Source: Pseudomonadota bacterium (GTDB lineage Bacteria; Pseudomonadota; Gammaproteobacteria; Acidiferrobacterales; Acidiferrobacteraceae). From it: a stretch of DNA of 37,323 bases. The notes beneath the pieces are model-generated. The model had not been told where the DNA came from. It saw only the letters and a list, made by a program, of their open reading frames with translations, and ran no database searches. Each line of letters opens with the position of its first letter. Positions within the stretch are counted from its first letter, which is position 1. Below, piece after piece: positions 1-9,178 of the stretch. The position numbers were made by a program, and so were the translations under genes. The stretch lies in contig JAKBUS010000024.1 of the NCBI GenBank assembly GCA_021841585.1, positions 1-37,323 on the forward strand, in the 5' to 3' direction.

Positions 1-127
1 CGGTGACAACGTCCGGCTCACGATCAAGCTCATCAGTCCGATCGCCATGGAGGAAGGCCTGCGGTTCGCCATCCGTGAGGGCGGCCGTACGGTGGGTGCG
101 GGCGTGGTGTCGAAGATACTTGAGTAG
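1..127 (+). CDS. tuf: Elongation factor Tu, C-terminal end (partial)
   Basis: The window opens inside this gene, frame starting at base 2. The last 41 residues match the C-terminal beta-barrel (domain 3) of EF-Tu, including the motifs [20 protein letters not shown] and [12 protein letters not shown]-Tu delivers aminoacyl-tRNA to the ribosomal A site as a GTP complex. The stop lies 5 bp before rpsJ, so the str-type and S10 blocks are contiguous here. The GTPase domain lies outside the window. Confidence 0.95.
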   Translation, partial: GDNVRLTIKLISPIAMEEGLRFAIREGGRTVGAGVVSKILE

Positions 128-132
128 GGACC

Positions 133-444
133 ATGGCTAACCAAAAGATCAGAATTCGTCTCAAGGCCTTCGATCACAGACTTATTGATCGCTCGGCTTC
201 GGAAATTGTTGATACCGCGAAACGGACCGGCGCCATCGTCAAGGGCCCGATCCCGCTGCCGACCAAGATCGAGCGGTACACCCTGTTGCGTTCACCGCAC
301 GTGGATAAGAGCTCGCGTGATCAGTTCGAGATTCGTACGCATAAGCGGATCATGGACATCATCGAGCCTACGGAGAAGACGGTGGACGCGCTTCTCAAGC
401 TAAATCTTGCGGCCGGCGTGGACGTCGAGATCAAGGTGAGTTAG
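133..444 (+). CDS. rpsJ: 30S ribosomal protein S10 (NusE)
   Basis: 103 aa, the normal length. N-terminal [13 protein letters not shown] and the later [19 protein letters not shown] segment are S10 hallmarks; the latter includes the long loop that reaches into the 30S head. S10 also serves as NusE in transcription antitermination with NusB. The Shine-Dalgarno AGGGA overlaps the end of tuf. There is no independent promoter or leader in the 5-bp gap, so expression must come from upstream. Confidence 0.98.
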   Translation: MANQKIRIRLKAFDHRLIDRSASEIVDTAKRTGAIVKGPIPLPTKIERYTLLRSPHVDKSSRDQFEIRTHKRIMDIIEPTEKTVDALLKLNLAAGVDVEIKVS

Positions 445-452
445 GAGCGGTC

Positions 453-1115
453 ATGGCACTCGGAATAGTGGGTAAGAAGATTGGCATGAGCCGCGTGTTC
501 GCCGCTGATGGCACGGTTGCGCCGGTGACGGTTGTGGCCGTCGAGCGCAATCATGTGGCACAGATCAAGGACGTGGCGACCGACGGCTACCGCGCGGTGC
601 AGATCGCCGCGGGGACGCGGAGGCCTTCGCGGGTCACCAAGGCCCAGGCGGGGCATTTCGCCAAGGCGAAGATCGAGCCGGCGGCAAGTCTGTGGGAGTT
701 TCGCCTGGCAGCGGACGAAGGCCAGGGCCTGGAGGTTGGCGCGGAGGTGCGCGTCGATATCTTTGCCGAAGGCCAGAAGGTCGACGTGCAGGGCACAACC
801 ATTGGTAAGGGCTTTGCCGGTGTCATCAAGCGCCATCACTTTGGTGGCGGGCGGGCATCGCACGGTAACTCGTTGTCGCACCGCGCGCCCGGCTCCATCG
901 GCCAGCGTCAGACCCCGGGGCGGGTGTTTCCCGGCAAGAAGATGGCGGGTCACTTGGGCGCCAAGATCCGCACGCAGCAAAACCTCGTGGTGGTGCGTGT
1001 GGACGCCGAGCGCAACTTGCTACTGATTCGCGGCGCGGTCCCCGGATCAGCGGGCTCGGATGTGGTGGTGCGGCCGGCCGTGAAGGCCGCTAAGACGGAG
1101 GCCAAGCAATCATGA
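453..1115 (+). CDS. rplC: 50S ribosomal protein L3
   Basis: 220 aa. Begins [15 protein letters not shown], the L3 signature, and carries the central loop [20 protein letters not shown] that reaches toward the peptidyl transferase centre. The Gln in GQRQ sits where the methylated glutamine (PrmB target) of E. coli L3 is found. A C-terminal tail of about ten residues rich in Ala, Lys and Glu extends beyond the core. Its stop overlaps the rplD start by 4 bp (ATGA), consistent with translational coupling. Confidence 0.98.
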   Translation: MALGIVGKKIGMSRVFAADGTVAPVTVVAVERNHVAQIKDVATDGYRAVQIAAGTRRPSRVTKAQAGHFAKAKIEPAASLWEFRLAADEGQGLEVGAEVRVDIFAEGQKVDVQGTTIGKGFAGVIKRHHFGGGRASHGNSLSHRAPGSIGQRQTPGRVFPGKKMAGHLGAKIRTQQNLVVVRVDAERNLLLIRGAVPGSAGSDVVVRPAVKAAKTEAKQS

Positions 1116-1735
1116 AGATGACAGTGGTAAAGGCCTCTGGCGGCACCGGGGAAATGGAGATTTCGGATGAGGCCTTCGGGGTGCCCTTCAAGGAGCATCT
1201 TGTGCATCAGATCGTCGTCGCCTATCAGGCCGGCGGGCGTGCCGGCACGCGCGGGCAAAAGAACCGCGCGGCGGTGAGCGGCAGCACGCGCAAGCCCTGG
1301 GCGCAGAAGGGCGGCGGGCGCGCGCGCGCGGGCAATATCCGCAGTCCGATATGGCGCGGCGGCGGCAAGACCTTCCCGGCCACGACGCAGGATTTTAGTC
1401 AGAAGGTGAACAAGAAGATGCGGCGCGCGGCGCTGCGTTCGATCATGTCGGAACTGATCCGCCAGGATCGGCTGATCACCGTAGACGAGATACAGGCGGC
1501 CTCCAAGACCAAGGAGCTGCTGGCGCGCCTGGCGGCGTTTGGTATCAGTGGGCGGTCACCGGACGTGCTGATCGTGGCGGAGACCGCGGTTGATGGCCTT
1601 GCGCTTGCGGCACGCAATCTGTACCGGGTCGCGGTGCGGGCGAGCGACCGCGTGGATCCGGTATCGTTGATCGCGCACGACAAGGTGCTCATGACCGTCG
1701 GGGCCGTGAGGAAGCTTGAGGAGATGCTGGCATGA
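1112..1735 (+). CDS. rplD: 50S ribosomal protein L4
   Basis: 207 aa. The extended basic loop ([20 protein letters not shown] followed by [20 protein letters not shown], about residues 45-83) lines the nascent peptide exit tunnel. In E. coli L4 also represses the S10 operon through the rpsJ leader. That leader is absent here, so this control is probably not conserved at this locus. The gene overlaps both neighbours by 4 bp. Confidence 0.98.
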   Translation: MKMTVVKASGGTGEMEISDEAFGVPFKEHLVHQIVVAYQAGGRAGTRGQKNRAAVSGSTRKPWAQKGGGRARAGNIRSPIWRGGGKTFPATTQDFSQKVNKKMRRAALRSIMSELIRQDRLITVDEIQAASKTKELLARLAAFGISGRSPDVLIVAETAVDGLALAARNLYRVAVRASDRVDPVSLIAHDKVLMTVGAVRKLEEMLA

Positions 1736-2022
1736 CGGGCGATATTTACGGAGTTTTGCTCGCGCCGCACGTCTCGGAGAAGGCAACGCGGCTCGCGGAA
1801 AAGCATCGGCAGTTTGTGTTTCGCGTGCGCAAGGATGCCACTAAGGCCTCGGTGAAGGCGGCCGTTGAGAAGTTCTTTAAGGTCGAGGTGGCGGATGTGC
1901 GTGTGACGGTCTTGAAGGGTAAGGCCAAGGGGGGCAAGACCCCCGGGCGGCGATCGGACGTGAAGAAGGCCTACGTGGCCTTGAAGCCCGGTTTTGATAT
2001 TCAGTTCGGGACGGGGCAATAG
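1732..2022 (+). CDS. rplW: 50S ribosomal protein L23
   Basis: 96 aa. The N-terminal [18 protein letters not shown] and C-terminal [19 protein letters not shown] regions are typical. L23 sits at the exit tunnel mouth and is the docking point for trigger factor and SRP. The start overlaps the rplD stop (ATGA). rplB follows after 8 bp with SD GGGGAAG. Confidence 0.97.
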   Translation: MTGDIYGVLLAPHVSEKATRLAEKHRQFVFRVRKDATKASVKAAVEKFFKVEVADVRVTVLKGKAKGGKTPGRRSDVKKAYVALKPGFDIQFGTGQ

Positions 2023-2030
2023 GGGGAAGC

Positions 2031-2858
2031 ATGCCAGTCGTCAAGGTAAGACCCACGTCGGCGGGACGTCGCGGCCTCGTCAAGGTAGTGCACCCGAACC
2101 TCCATAAGGGCGCGCCCTATGCCGGGCTCGTGGAGAAGAAGGCTAAGATCGATGGCCGCAATAACAGCGGCCGGGTATCCGTGCGTCACCGTGGTGGCGC
2201 CCACAAGCGGCATTACCGGTTGATCGATTTCAGGCGCGACAAGGACGGGATCGCGGCGCGCGTCGAGCGCCTGGAGTACGACCCGAATCGTAGCGCGCAT
2301 ATCGCGCTCATGCTCTATGCGGACGGCGAACGGCGTTACGTGATTGCGGCGAAGGGTCTGGAAGTCGGTCAGGAGATTTTGTCGGGCAGTGATGCGCCGA
2401 TACGGGCCGGCAACTGTCTGCCGTTGCGCAATATTCCGGTGGGTACGACCGTGCACTGCGTCGAGCTCAAGGTTGGGCGCGGTGCGCAGATCGGGCGGTC
2501 CGCCGGGGCGTCTTTGCAGTATGTCGCGCGCGAGGGGGATTACGCGCAGCTCAGGCTGCGGTCCGGCGAGGTCCGCAAGGTCCACGTGGAGTGCCGGGCG
2601 ACGATCGGCGAGGTCGGCAACGGCGAACATTCCTTGCGCAAGCTCGGCAAGGCCGGCGCGTCGCGCTGGCGTGGTATCCGGCCGACCGTGCGCGGTGTGG
2701 CCATGAACCCGGTCGATCACCCGCATGGTGGCGGCGAGGGGCGGACGTCCGGCGGGCGGCATCCGGTGAGCCCGTGGGGCACGCCGACCAAGGGATATAG
2801 GACACGAGTCAACAAGCGGACCGACGGCATGATTGTGCGTCGCCGGTACCAGAAGTAA
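2031..2858 (+). CDS. rplB: 50S ribosomal protein L2
   Basis: 275 aa, full length. The C-terminal region holds the conserved [20 protein letters not shown] segment. This carries the histidine (equivalent to E. coli His229) implicated in peptidyl transferase centre function. It ends with the usual basic tail [13 protein letters not shown]2 bridges the two subunits and is one of the most conserved ribosomal proteins, so this assignment is secure. Confidence 0.98.
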   Translation: MPVVKVRPTSAGRRGLVKVVHPNLHKGAPYAGLVEKKAKIDGRNNSGRVSVRHRGGAHKRHYRLIDFRRDKDGIAARVERLEYDPNRSAHIALMLYADGERRYVIAAKGLEVGQEILSGSDAPIRAGNCLPLRNIPVGTTVHCVELKVGRGAQIGRSAGASLQYVAREGDYAQLRLRSGEVRKVHVECRATIGEVGNGEHSLRKLGKAGASRWRGIRPTVRGVAMNPVDHPHGGGEGRTSGGRHPVSPWGTPTKGYRTRVNKRTDGMIVRRRYQK

Positions 2859-2880
2859 CTGAAAAGTGTGAGGGCGCACC

Positions 2881-3159
2881 GTGCCACGTTCGATTAAGAA
2901 GGGACCGTTTCTCGACGACCATCTGGCCAAGAAAGTCGGTGAGGCGCAGAGGACCGGGAACAAGAAGCCGATCAAGACCTGGTCGCGCCGCTCGACGATC
3001 ATGCCGGACTTTATCGGGCTTACGATCGCCGTGCATAACGGGCGCCAGCACGTCCCCGTGCTGATCTCGGACAATATGGTCGGACATAAGCTGGGCGAGT
3101 TCGCGGCCACGCGCACCTTCAAGGGCCATACCGCGGACAAGAAGGCATCCGGAGGTTGA
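2881..3159 (+). CDS. rpsS: 30S ribosomal protein S19
   Basis: 92 aa with a GTG start: [18 protein letters not shown] directly follows the initiator, as in all S19 proteins. SD GAGGG lies 6 bp upstream. The [20 protein letters not shown] core is intact. S19 forms a head complex with S13 that contacts the A-site tRNA. The stop at 3157-3159 abuts the rplV start. Confidence 0.97.
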   Translation: MPRSIKKGPFLDDHLAKKVGEAQRTGNKKPIKTWSRRSTIMPDFIGLTIAVHNGRQHVPVLISDNMVGHKLGEFAATRTFKGHTADKKASGG

Positions 3160-3161
3160 TG

Positions 3162-3503
3162 ATGGCGACCAAGGCAGTGTTGAAGAACGTGCATGTGTCG
3201 CCGCAGAAGGGGCGATTGGTGGCGGATCTCGTACGGGGCCTGCCGGTAGGGCGGGCGCTCGAGGTGCTGGCGTTCAGCCCCAAGAAGGCGGCGCGCATCG
3301 TGAAAAAGGTCCTGGAGTCGGCGATTGCCAATGCCGAGAACAACGAGGGCGCGGACGTCGACGAGCTCAAGATCTCGGAGATCCAGATCGACGGGGCGTC
3401 GTCGATGAAGCGCTTTCATGCCCGCGCGAAGGGCCGCGGGGCGCGGATTTTAAAGCGCACCAGCCACATCAGCGTCACGGTCGCAGCGAGCGGGGGAAAT
3501 TGA
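3162..3503 (+). CDS. rplV: 50S ribosomal protein L22
   Basis: 113 aa. The frame offers TTG 3156, ATG 3159 and ATG 3162. I chose 3162 because GGAGG at 3151-3155 then has 6-bp spacing and the product begins [20 protein letters not shown] like other L22 proteins. The long beta-hairpin that lines the exit tunnel is in the segment [18 protein letters not shown] (about residues 76-93). Macrolide-resistance mutations in other species map to this hairpin; it looks ordinary here. Confidence 0.96.
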   Translation: MATKAVLKNVHVSPQKGRLVADLVRGLPVGRALEVLAFSPKKAARIVKKVLESAIANAENNEGADVDELKISEIQIDGASSMKRFHARAKGRGARILKRTSHISVTVAASGGN

Positions 3504-3504
3504 G

Positions 3505-4182
3505 ATGGGGCAAAAGATCAATCCGATCGGAATGCGGCTTGGGATCGTCAAGGATTGGACGGCGAAGTGGTACGCGCATCGTGGGGCGTATGCCGCCAAC
3601 ATTCGCGCCGACGTGGAGCTGCGCGCATGGCTGAAGGCCAAGCTTTCGCATGCCGCGGTGAGCTCGATCATCATTCAGCGCCCGGCGCAGAGCGTGACGA
3701 TCACCATTCGCACAGCGCGGCCGGGGATCGTGATCGGCAAGAAGGGTGAGGACATCGAGCGCATGCGTCAGGAGCTCGCGAAGCTCGCCGGCGTGCCCGT
3801 GCAGCTGAATGTCGAGGAGATCCGCAAGCCGGAGCTCGATGCGGCTTTAGTTGCGGAGAATATCGCGCAGCAGCTAGAAAAGCGCATCATGTTCCGCCGC
3901 GCCATGAAGCGTTCGGTGACCAATGCCATGCGGCTTGGGGCGCTGGGCGTGAAGATCATGTGCGCCGGGCGCCTGAACGGCGCCGAGATCGCCCGCACGG
4001 AGTGGTATCGCGAAGGACGCGTGCCTCTTCATACGCTGCGCGCGGATATCGACTATGGGGTCGCCGAGGCGCATACGACGTATGGCGTGATCGGCATCAA
4101 GGTGTGGATCTTCAAGGGTGAGATCTACGGGCAGATGAACCCCGCGGACGCGGAGACGGAGGGGAAGAAGGCCACGGCCTGA
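3505..4182 (+). CDS. rpsC: 30S ribosomal protein S3
   Basis: 225 aa. Starts [18 protein letters not shown] type II KH domain with the [10 protein letters not shown] loop (GxxG) is near residues 78-87, and the C-terminal domain contains [21 protein letters not shown]3 forms part of the mRNA entry channel and its helicase activity. The start lies 1 bp after the rplV stop. The tail EGKKATA is a short lysine-rich end. Confidence 0.98.
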   Translation: MGQKINPIGMRLGIVKDWTAKWYAHRGAYAANIRADVELRAWLKAKLSHAAVSSIIIQRPAQSVTITIRTARPGIVIGKKGEDIERMRQELAKLAGVPVQLNVEEIRKPELDAALVAENIAQQLEKRIMFRRAMKRSVTNAMRLGALGVKIMCAGRLNGAEIARTEWYREGRVPLHTLRADIDYGVAEAHTTYGVIGIKVWIFKGEIYGQMNPADAETEGKKATA

Positions 4183-4195
4183 TTCCAGTGAACGC

Positions 4196-4609
4196 ATGCT
4201 GCAGCCAAAGAGAACGAAGTTTCGCAAGCAACACAAGGGCCGCAACCGCGGACTGGCCTCGCGCGGAAACAAGGTAAGTTTCGGGGAGTTCGGGCTGAAG
4301 GCCTTGGGTCGCGGACGTCTGACGTCACGGCAGATCGAGGCTGCGCGCCGGGCGCTTACGCGCTCCATCAAGCGCGGCGGCCGGGTATGGATCCGCGTGT
4401 TTCCCGACAAGCCAATCTCGAAGAAGCCGCTCGAGGTGCGCATGGGTAAAGGAAAGGGCAACCCCGAGTACTGGGTCGCGCTGATCCAGCCCGGCAAGGT
4501 GCTCTACGAGATGGAAGGGGTGAGTGAGGCTGTGGCGCGCGATGCGTTTCGCTTGGCGGCCGCGAAGTTGCCGGTGCAGACCGCGTTTGTGGCGCGGCAA
4601 GTGGCCTAA
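4196..4609 (+). CDS. rplP: 50S ribosomal protein L16
   Basis: 137 aa. [19 protein letters not shown] is the invariant N-terminus, and [19 protein letters not shown] the conserved centre. L16 organises the A site and binds 5S rRNA and 23S helix 38 regions. It begins 13 bp after rpsC. A long opposite-strand frame across this gene is a shadow of high GC. Confidence 0.98.
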   Translation: MLQPKRTKFRKQHKGRNRGLASRGNKVSFGEFGLKALGRGRLTSRQIEAARRALTRSIKRGGRVWIRVFPDKPISKKPLEVRMGKGKGNPEYWVALIQPGKVLYEMEGVSEAVARDAFRLAAAKLPVQTAFVARQVA

Positions 4610-4621
4610 AGAGAGGCGGTT

Positions 4622-4813
4622 ATGGATCTGAAAGAAATGCGCGCGGCATCGGTCGAGGATCAGCGCAAGGAGCTTGAGGCCTTGCGTGAGAAGCAGTTTA
4701 CGTTGCGCATGCAGAGCGCCACGGGGCAGATCCGGAACGTAAGCGAGATCGCGAAGGTGCGCCGGGATATCGCGCGGATATTGACGGTTATGCAGCAAGC
4801 GGGGAGCCGATAG
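4622..4813 (+). CDS. rpmC: 50S ribosomal protein L29
   Basis: 63 aa, two antiparallel helices as expected ([20 protein letters not shown], then [20 protein letters not shown]). L29 lies beside L23 near the tunnel exit and contributes to SRP and trigger factor binding. SD GAGAGG is 6-7 bp upstream of the start. rpsQ follows after 3 bp. Confidence 0.96.
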   Translation: MDLKEMRAASVEDQRKELEALREKQFTLRMQSATGQIRNVSEIAKVRRDIARILTVMQQAGSR

Positions 4814-4816
4814 GCG

Positions 4817-5089
4817 ATGACGGATACGACAGTAGAGAAGTCCGCCCGTACGGCGACCGGCCGGGTGACGAGCAGCAAGATGGACAAGACGATCACGGTG
4901 TTGATCGAGCGGCGCACGCCGCACCCGGTGTATGGGAAGTTCGTGCGCCGGAGCACCAAACTGCATGCGCACGATGAGAATAACGAGGGTCGTGAAGGCG
5001 ATCTGGTCTTGGTGGAGCAGTGTCGTCCGCTGTCGAAGACCAAGACGTGGCGGCTCGTGCGGGTGTTGGACCGCCCCGCCGTCGTATAG
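4817..5089 (+). CDS. rpsQ: 30S ribosomal protein S17
   Basis: 90 aa. OB-fold protein with the S17 motifs [19 protein letters not shown] and [14 protein letters not shown]. It binds 16S rRNA early in assembly. In E. coli this is the last gene of the S10 operon. Here too a 71-bp gap with promoter-like hexamers follows before rplN, so the operon boundary seems preserved. Confidence 0.97.
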   Translation: MTDTTVEKSARTATGRVTSSKMDKTITVLIERRTPHPVYGKFVRRSTKLHAHDENNEGREGDLVLVEQCRPLSKTKTWRLVRVLDRPAVV

Positions 5090-5093
5090 GGCC

Positions 5094-5122
5094 TTTGGGG
5101 CCGGGTAAATCGATGTTATGAT
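5094..5122 (+). promoter_or_regulatory. Candidate spc-operon promoter
   Basis: In the rpsQ-rplN gap, TTTGGG (5094-5099) and TATGAT (5117-5122) are separated by 17 bp. The -10 is a 5/6 match to the sigma70 consensus; the -35 is weak. The position equals that of Pspc in E. coli. Supporting facts are the position and the spacing; no transcript evidence is available. Confidence 0.45.
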
Positions 5123-5160
5123 GGCGGGCTACGCAGTGCGCGCCTAACGGAAGGAACATC

Positions 5161-5529
5161 ATGATTCAGATGCAAAGCGTGCTGTCCGTCGCGGACAATA
5201 GTGGCGCCAAAAAGGTGCAGTGCATAAAGGTCCTCGGCGGCTCGAAGCGCCGTTATGCGGGCATCGGCGATATCATCAAGATCAGCATCAAGGAAGCGGT
5301 CCCGCGCGGGCGCGTGAAGAAGGGCGACGTCTACGACGCCGTGATCGTGCGCACGAAGGTCGGCGTACGGCGGGCCGATGGTTCGGTGGTGCGTTTTGAC
5401 AGCAATGCGGCGGTGCTTTTGAACCCCCAGCATCAGCCGGTCGGCACGCGCATATTCGGACCCGTGACTCGCGAGCTGCGCAGTGAGCAGTTCATGAAGA
5501 TCATATCGCTCGCCCCCGAAGTGATATAG
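5161..5529 (+). CDS. rplN: 50S ribosomal protein L14
   Basis: 122 aa, standard length. [20 protein letters not shown] is the L14 N-terminus and [19 protein letters not shown] its C-terminus. L14 contacts 16S helix 14 at an intersubunit bridge and binds the silencing factor RsfS. It is preceded by the strong SD GGAAGGAAC and is the first gene of the spc-like block. Confidence 0.98.
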   Translation: MIQMQSVLSVADNSGAKKVQCIKVLGGSKRRYAGIGDIIKISIKEAVPRGRVKKGDVYDAVIVRTKVGVRRADGSVVRFDSNAAVLLNPQHQPVGTRIFGPVTRELRSEQFMKIISLAPEVI

Positions 5530-5536
5530 GTGCGTC

Positions 5537-5854
5537 ATGCAGAAGATCCGGAAAGGCGATGAAGTTTTGGTACGCGTCGGCAAGGACAAGGGCAAGCGCG
5601 GTAATGTGCTCAAGGTTTTTGCCGATGGTCGGGTGTTGGTGGAGAACGTGAATCGGGTGAAGCACCATGTGCGCCCGAACCCCAACAAAAACGTGACCGG
5701 CGGCATCATCGAGCGCGAGGCGCCGCTGTCGGGGTCGAACGTAGCGTTGTTCAACAAGGCGACCGGCAAGGGTGAGCGCGTCGGATTTCGGACCTTGGAT
5801 GATGGTCGCAAGGTGCGCGTCTTCAAGCGCAGCGGCGAAGTCGTGGATGCGTAG
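5537..5854 (+). CDS. rplX: 50S ribosomal protein L24
   Basis: 105 aa. The N-terminal KOW motif (IRKGDEVLVRVGKDKGKRGN) binds 23S rRNA and helps start 50S assembly. VENVNRVKHHVRPNPNKNV follows as in other L24 proteins. It starts 7 bp after rplN and ends 9 bp before rplE, consistent with cotranscription. Confidence 0.97.
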   Translation: MQKIRKGDEVLVRVGKDKGKRGNVLKVFADGRVLVENVNRVKHHVRPNPNKNVTGGIIEREAPLSGSNVALFNKATGKGERVGFRTLDDGRKVRVFKRSGEVVDA

Positions 5855-5863
5855 GGGAAGGCG

Positions 5864-6406
5864 ATGACGAGCAGGCTTCAGGAGCTGTACGAAAAGACCA
5901 TTCGGCCGGAGCTGATGGCCCGTTTTGGATACAAGAATCCGATGCAGGTGCCGCGAGTGGTCAAGGTCACGCTCAACATGGGCGTGGGCGAGGCGTTGGC
6001 GGACAAGAAGGTGATCGAGAACGCGGTGGCGGACATGCAGGCCATCGGCGGGCAGAAGCCGATCATTACGCGCGCCCGGAAATCGGTGGCGGCGTTCAAG
6101 GTGCGCGAGGACTGGCCGATCGGCTGCAAGGTCACGCTGCGGCGCACGCGCATGTACGATTTCATGGACCGGCTGATCAGCGTGGCACTGCCGCGGGTGC
6201 GCGACTTTCGTGGCCTGCCAGGACGGTCGTTCGACGGGCAGGGGAATTATTCGCTCGGTATCAAAGAGCAGATCATTTTCCCCGAGATCGAATACGACAA
6301 GATCGACGCGATCCGGGGAATGGATATTACCATCACGACAACGGCCAAGACCGATGACGAGGCGCGAGCCCTGCTGACGGCCTTCCGATTGCCGATTCGC
6401 GTTTAA
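5864..6406 (+). CDS. rplE: 50S ribosomal protein L5
   Basis: 180 aa. [20 protein letters not shown] and [20 protein letters not shown] are diagnostic. L5 binds 5S rRNA and contacts the P-site tRNA and S13. In E. coli S8 represses the spc operon by binding mRNA near the rplE start; I did not identify a convincing S8 site here. Confidence 0.98.
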   Translation: MTSRLQELYEKTIRPELMARFGYKNPMQVPRVVKVTLNMGVGEALADKKVIENAVADMQAIGGQKPIITRARKSVAAFKVREDWPIGCKVTLRRTRMYDFMDRLISVALPRVRDFRGLPGRSFDGQGNYSLGIKEQIIFPEIEYDKIDAIRGMDITITTTAKTDDEARALLTAFRLPIRV

Positions 6407-6415
6407 GGGGCGGAC

Positions 6416-6721
6416 ATGGCGAAGAAGTCGAAGATTTTGCGTAACCGGCAGCGCATGGCTGTTGTGGCAAAGTATGCGCAGCGACGCGCGGAACTGAAGG
6501 CGGCGTCGGTGAACATGCGCCTGTCGGAAGAGGAGCGCCAGCAGGCGTTGGCGGCGCTCGCCAAGCAGCCCAGAAATGCCTGCCCGGTGCGCGTGCGTAA
6601 TCGCTGTTACATGACCGGCCGCTCGCGTGGCTATTATCGGAAGTTCGGGCTCGGGCGCAATAAGCTGCGCGAGATGATGATGCGCGGGGAGATCCCTGGC
6701 GTAGTGAAGGCGAGCTGGTAG
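6416..6721 (+). CDS. rpsN: 30S ribosomal protein S14 (long form)
   Basis: 101 aa, the long type without the four-cysteine zinc site: only CPVRVRNRC remains near residues 55-63. The ending [20 protein letters not shown], then [16 protein letters not shown], is conserved. S14 is a late-assembling 30S head protein. The form contrasts with the zinc-type S4 and L36 in the same cluster. Confidence 0.97.
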   Translation: MAKKSKILRNRQRMAVVAKYAQRRAELKAASVNMRLSEEERQQALAALAKQPRNACPVRVRNRCYMTGRSRGYYRKFGLGRNKLREMMMRGEIPGVVKASW

Positions 6722-6731
6722 GTATAGAGCC

Positions 6732-7121
6732 ATGATGAACGATCCCATAGCAGACATGCTGACCCGCATTCGGAACGCGCAACGCGCGGAGAAGGTCAGT
6801 GTGCGGATGATGACATCCAAGCCCAAGGTGGCCTTGGCGACGATCCTTAAGGAAGAAGGCTACGTAGGCGACTTCCGGGTCATCGACGGCGCTAAGCCCG
6901 AGCTCGAGATCGAGCTCAAGTATTACGCCGGGCGGCCCGTGATTTCACGCATTGATCGCGTGAGCCGTGGCGGACGGCGCGTCTACCGGTCGCATGATGA
7001 CCTGCCAACCGTCGACGGGGGCCTTGGGATTGCCGTGGTATCGACATCAAAGGGCATGATGACGGATCGCGCGGCTCGCAGCGCCGGGCTCGGCGGCGAG
7101 ATCGTGTGCGTGGTGGTTTAA
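6732..7121 (+). CDS. rpsH: 30S ribosomal protein S8
   Basis: 129 aa. [14 protein letters not shown] near the N-terminus and [15 protein letters not shown] near the end are typical. S8 binds the central domain of 16S rRNA and is the autoregulator of the spc operon in E. coli. The start could be either of two adjacent ATGs (6732 or 6735). Confidence 0.97.
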   Translation: MMNDPIADMLTRIRNAQRAEKVSVRMMTSKPKVALATILKEEGYVGDFRVIDGAKPELEIELKYYAGRPVISRIDRVSRGGRRVYRSHDDLPTVDGGLGIAVVSTSKGMMTDRAARSAGLGGEIVCVVV

Positions 7122-7131
7122 GGAGCAAGGC

Positions 7132-7665
7132 ATGTCGCGAGTTGCGAAAAATCCAGTGAGTCTGCCGTCAGGGGTGGCGTTGAGCCGCAATGGCGCGGAT
7201 GTCACGATCAAGGGGCCGAAGGGCGAGCTGGCGCATCGTGTTCATGAGCTGGTGGGTATCGAGCAGGACGGGAATGTGCTGCGCGTCGTGCCTACTGATG
7301 GCTCGGCCTTGGCTAACGCCCTGTCCGGTACGACCCGGGCGCTTGTGCAGAACATGGTCACAGGCGTAACGAAGGGGTTCGAACGGAAGCTTACGATCGT
7401 CGGTGTGGGTTACCGCGCGGCGGTTCAGGGTCGCAAGCTCAACCTGACATTGGGATTTTCGCATCCGGTCGTGTATGACATCCCGGCGGGCATCACCATA
7501 GAGACGCCGAGCCAGACGGAGATCGTGATCAAGGGGGCCGACAAGCAGCGCGTGGGCCAGGTTGCCGCCGAGGTGCGTGGCTATAGGCCGCCGGAACCCT
7601 ATAAGGGTAAGGGTGTGCGCTATAGCGACGAGGTGGTGGTGAAGAAAGAAGCGAAGAAGAAGTAA
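7132..7665 (+). CDS. rplF: 50S ribosomal protein L6
   Basis: 177 aa built of two duplicated L6 folds. The C-terminal signature [20 protein letters not shown] is intact and is followed by a lysine-rich end. L6 sits near the sarcin-ricin loop and GTPase factor site. SD AAGGAG is well placed. Confidence 0.98.
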   Translation: MSRVAKNPVSLPSGVALSRNGADVTIKGPKGELAHRVHELVGIEQDGNVLRVVPTDGSALANALSGTTRALVQNMVTGVTKGFERKLTIVGVGYRAAVQGRKLNLTLGFSHPVVYDIPAGITIETPSQTEIVIKGADKQRVGQVAAEVRGYRPPEPYKGKGVRYSDEVVVKKEAKKK

Positions 7666-7674
7666 GGCGACCCT

Positions 7675-8028
7675 ATGAAAGACAAAGTGGCAACACGCAA
7701 GCGGCGGGCGTTTCGTGGCCGTAGGCGGATCGCGGCGCTGGGTGTGCAGAGGCTGTGTGTGCATCGTACGCCCCGGCATATGTATGCGCAGATCATAGGG
7801 CCGGACAGCCGGGTTCTGGCCAGCGCCTCCACGGTCGAGGTCGAGGTGCGTAAGGACCTGAAGACCGGCGGGAACGTGGATGCCGCGCGGCTTGTCGGTC
7901 GGCGTATCGCCGAGAAGGCGAAGGCGGCGGGGGTTGTGAAGGTGGCGTTCGACCGGTCTGGGTTCCGCTATCACGGGCGCATACAAGCCCTGGCGGACGC
8001 GGCACGTGAAGGCGGGCTGGAGTTTTAA
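7675..8028 (+). CDS. rplR: 50S ribosomal protein L18
   Basis: 117 aa. The basic N-terminus ([20 protein letters not shown]) is followed by [20 protein letters not shown]. The C-terminal [20 protein letters not shown] and GGLEF are diagnostic. L18 binds 5S rRNA with L5 and L25. SD AAGGCGA precedes the start. Confidence 0.97.
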   Translation: MKDKVATRKRRAFRGRRRIAALGVQRLCVHRTPRHMYAQIIGPDSRVLASASTVEVEVRKDLKTGGNVDAARLVGRRIAEKAKAAGVVKVAFDRSGFRYHGRIQALADAAREGGLEF

Positions 8029-8037
8029 GGAGGCATT

Positions 8038-8553
8038 GTGGCGGCAGGCGGGACAGAGTCGGACGGTTACAGCGATAACCTCCAGGAAAAGCTCATCAGC
8101 ATCAATCGCGTAGCTAAGGTCGTCAAGGGCGGCCGGCAGTTTGGCTTTGCGGCGCTGACGGTGGTCGGCGATGGCGACGGACGCGTAGGCATAGGTCAGG
8201 GCAAGGCCCGTGAGGTGCCGGTGGCCGTGCAAAAGGCCATGGATGACGCGCGACGCAATATGGTGCGCGTGCATCTGAAGAACGGCACGCTGCATTACGG
8301 TGTGACGGCCAACCACGGCGCGTCACGGGTGGTCATGAGGCCGGCCTCCGAAGGTACGGGGATCATCGCAGGCGGCGCGATGCGCGCCTTGTTCGAGGTC
8401 GCGGGGGTGCGCAACGTGTTGGCGAAGGCCCTGGGCTCCACGAACCCGATCAACGTGGTGCGGGCGACCCTGAAGGCCTTGCTGGATGTGAGTAGTCCGT
8501 CGGAGATCGCCGCCAAGCGCGGCAAGACCGTCGAAGAGATTACGGGCGGTTAG
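8038..8553 (+). CDS. rpsE: 30S ribosomal protein S5
   Basis: 171 aa with GTG start and SD AAGGAGG about 4 bp upstream. The double-stranded RNA-binding-like fold ([20 protein letters not shown]) is followed by the catalytic-like C-domain with [21 protein letters not shown]5 affects decoding fidelity and is the site of ram and spectinomycin-resistance mutations in other species. Confidence 0.98.
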   Translation: MAAGGTESDGYSDNLQEKLISINRVAKVVKGGRQFGFAALTVVGDGDGRVGIGQGKAREVPVAVQKAMDDARRNMVRVHLKNGTLHYGVTANHGASRVVMRPASEGTGIIAGGAMRALFEVAGVRNVLAKALGSTNPINVVRATLKALLDVSSPSEIAAKRGKTVEEITGG

Positions 8554-8561
8554 GAGCGGCT

Positions 8562-8750
8562 ATGGGAAAGAAGCAGATGAAAGTCACGCTGGTGCGTAGC
8601 ATGTTCGGGACCGGCGCGCGCCACCAGGCGTGCGTGCGTGGGCTCGGCTTGCGCCGCTTGCATCATAGCGTGCTGGTTGAAGATAGCGCGGCGACCCGCG
8701 GGATGTTGCGCAAGGTCGCCTACATGGTGAAGTGCGAGGAGGTTGCCTGA
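8562..8750 (+). CDS. rpmD: 50S ribosomal protein L30
   Basis: 62 aa. [20 protein letters not shown] followed by [14 protein letters not shown] matches the small bacterial L30. It begins 8 bp after rpsE with SD AGGAGCGG. Its stop TGA shares its final A with the rplO ATG. Confidence 0.95.
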   Translation: MGKKQMKVTLVRSMFGTGARHQACVRGLGLRRLHHSVLVEDSAATRGMLRKVAYMVKCEEVA

Positions 8751-9178
8751 TGCGCCTGAATACGATCAAGCCCGATCCTCATCGCACCGCGCCCCGTCGT
8801 GTCGGGCGTGGTGGCGGTTCGGGTCTCGGCAAGACTTGCGGCCGTGGGCATAAGGGCCAGAAGGCGCGCGCCGGCGGCTATCATAAGGTGGGTTTCGAGG
8901 GCGGACAGATGCCCTTGCAGCGGCGCCTGCCGAAGTTTGGGTTCCGCTCGGCGATGGCAGCCGAGACGGGCGCGGTGCGGCTGGGAGAATTGAAGGGCTT
9001 CGACGGGACCGTGGATCTCGCGGGGTTGAAGGCTGCGAACGTGGTGGCGGCGACGGTGCTGCGCGCGCGCGTATTCTTGTCAGGCACGATCGATAAGGCG
9101 CTGGTGCTGAAGGGCATTGCCGTCACCAAGGGTGCGCGTGCCGCCATCGAAGCGGCGGGCGGCCGGGTCGAGGACTGA
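8750..9178 (+). CDS. rplO: 50S ribosomal protein L15
   Basis: 142 aa. I chose ATG 8750 (SD GAGGAGG at 8736-8742), giving MRLNTIKPD, over an in-frame upstream ATG inside rpmD. Conserved glycine-rich segments are [20 protein letters not shown] and [19 protein letters not shown]15 assembles late in the 50S subunit. The start and stop overlap neighbours by one base each (TGATG), consistent with coupled translation into secY. Confidence 0.97.
   Translation: MRLNTIKPDPHRTAPRRVGRGGGSGLGKTCGRGHKGQKARAGGYHKVGFEGGQMPLQRRLPKFGFRSAMAAETGAVRLGELKGFDGTVDLAGLKAANVVAATVLRARVFLSGTIDKALVLKGIAVTKGARAAIEAAGGRVED

Noticed and set aside
2001-3419. Long open frame on the minus strand (472 aa) opposite rplB, rpsS and rplV
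   Set aside because: It lies fully opposite three certain ribosomal protein genes and its translation is Arg/His/Leu-rich without any motif; it is a by-product of high GC.
5501-6826. Minus-strand frame of 441 aa opposite rplX, rplE and rpsN
   Set aside because: Same reason: complete overlap with well-supported genes and low-complexity composition.
7168-8316. Minus-strand frame of 382 aa opposite rplF, rplR and rpsE
   Set aside because: No domain-like features and no ribosome binding context; shadow of the coding strand.
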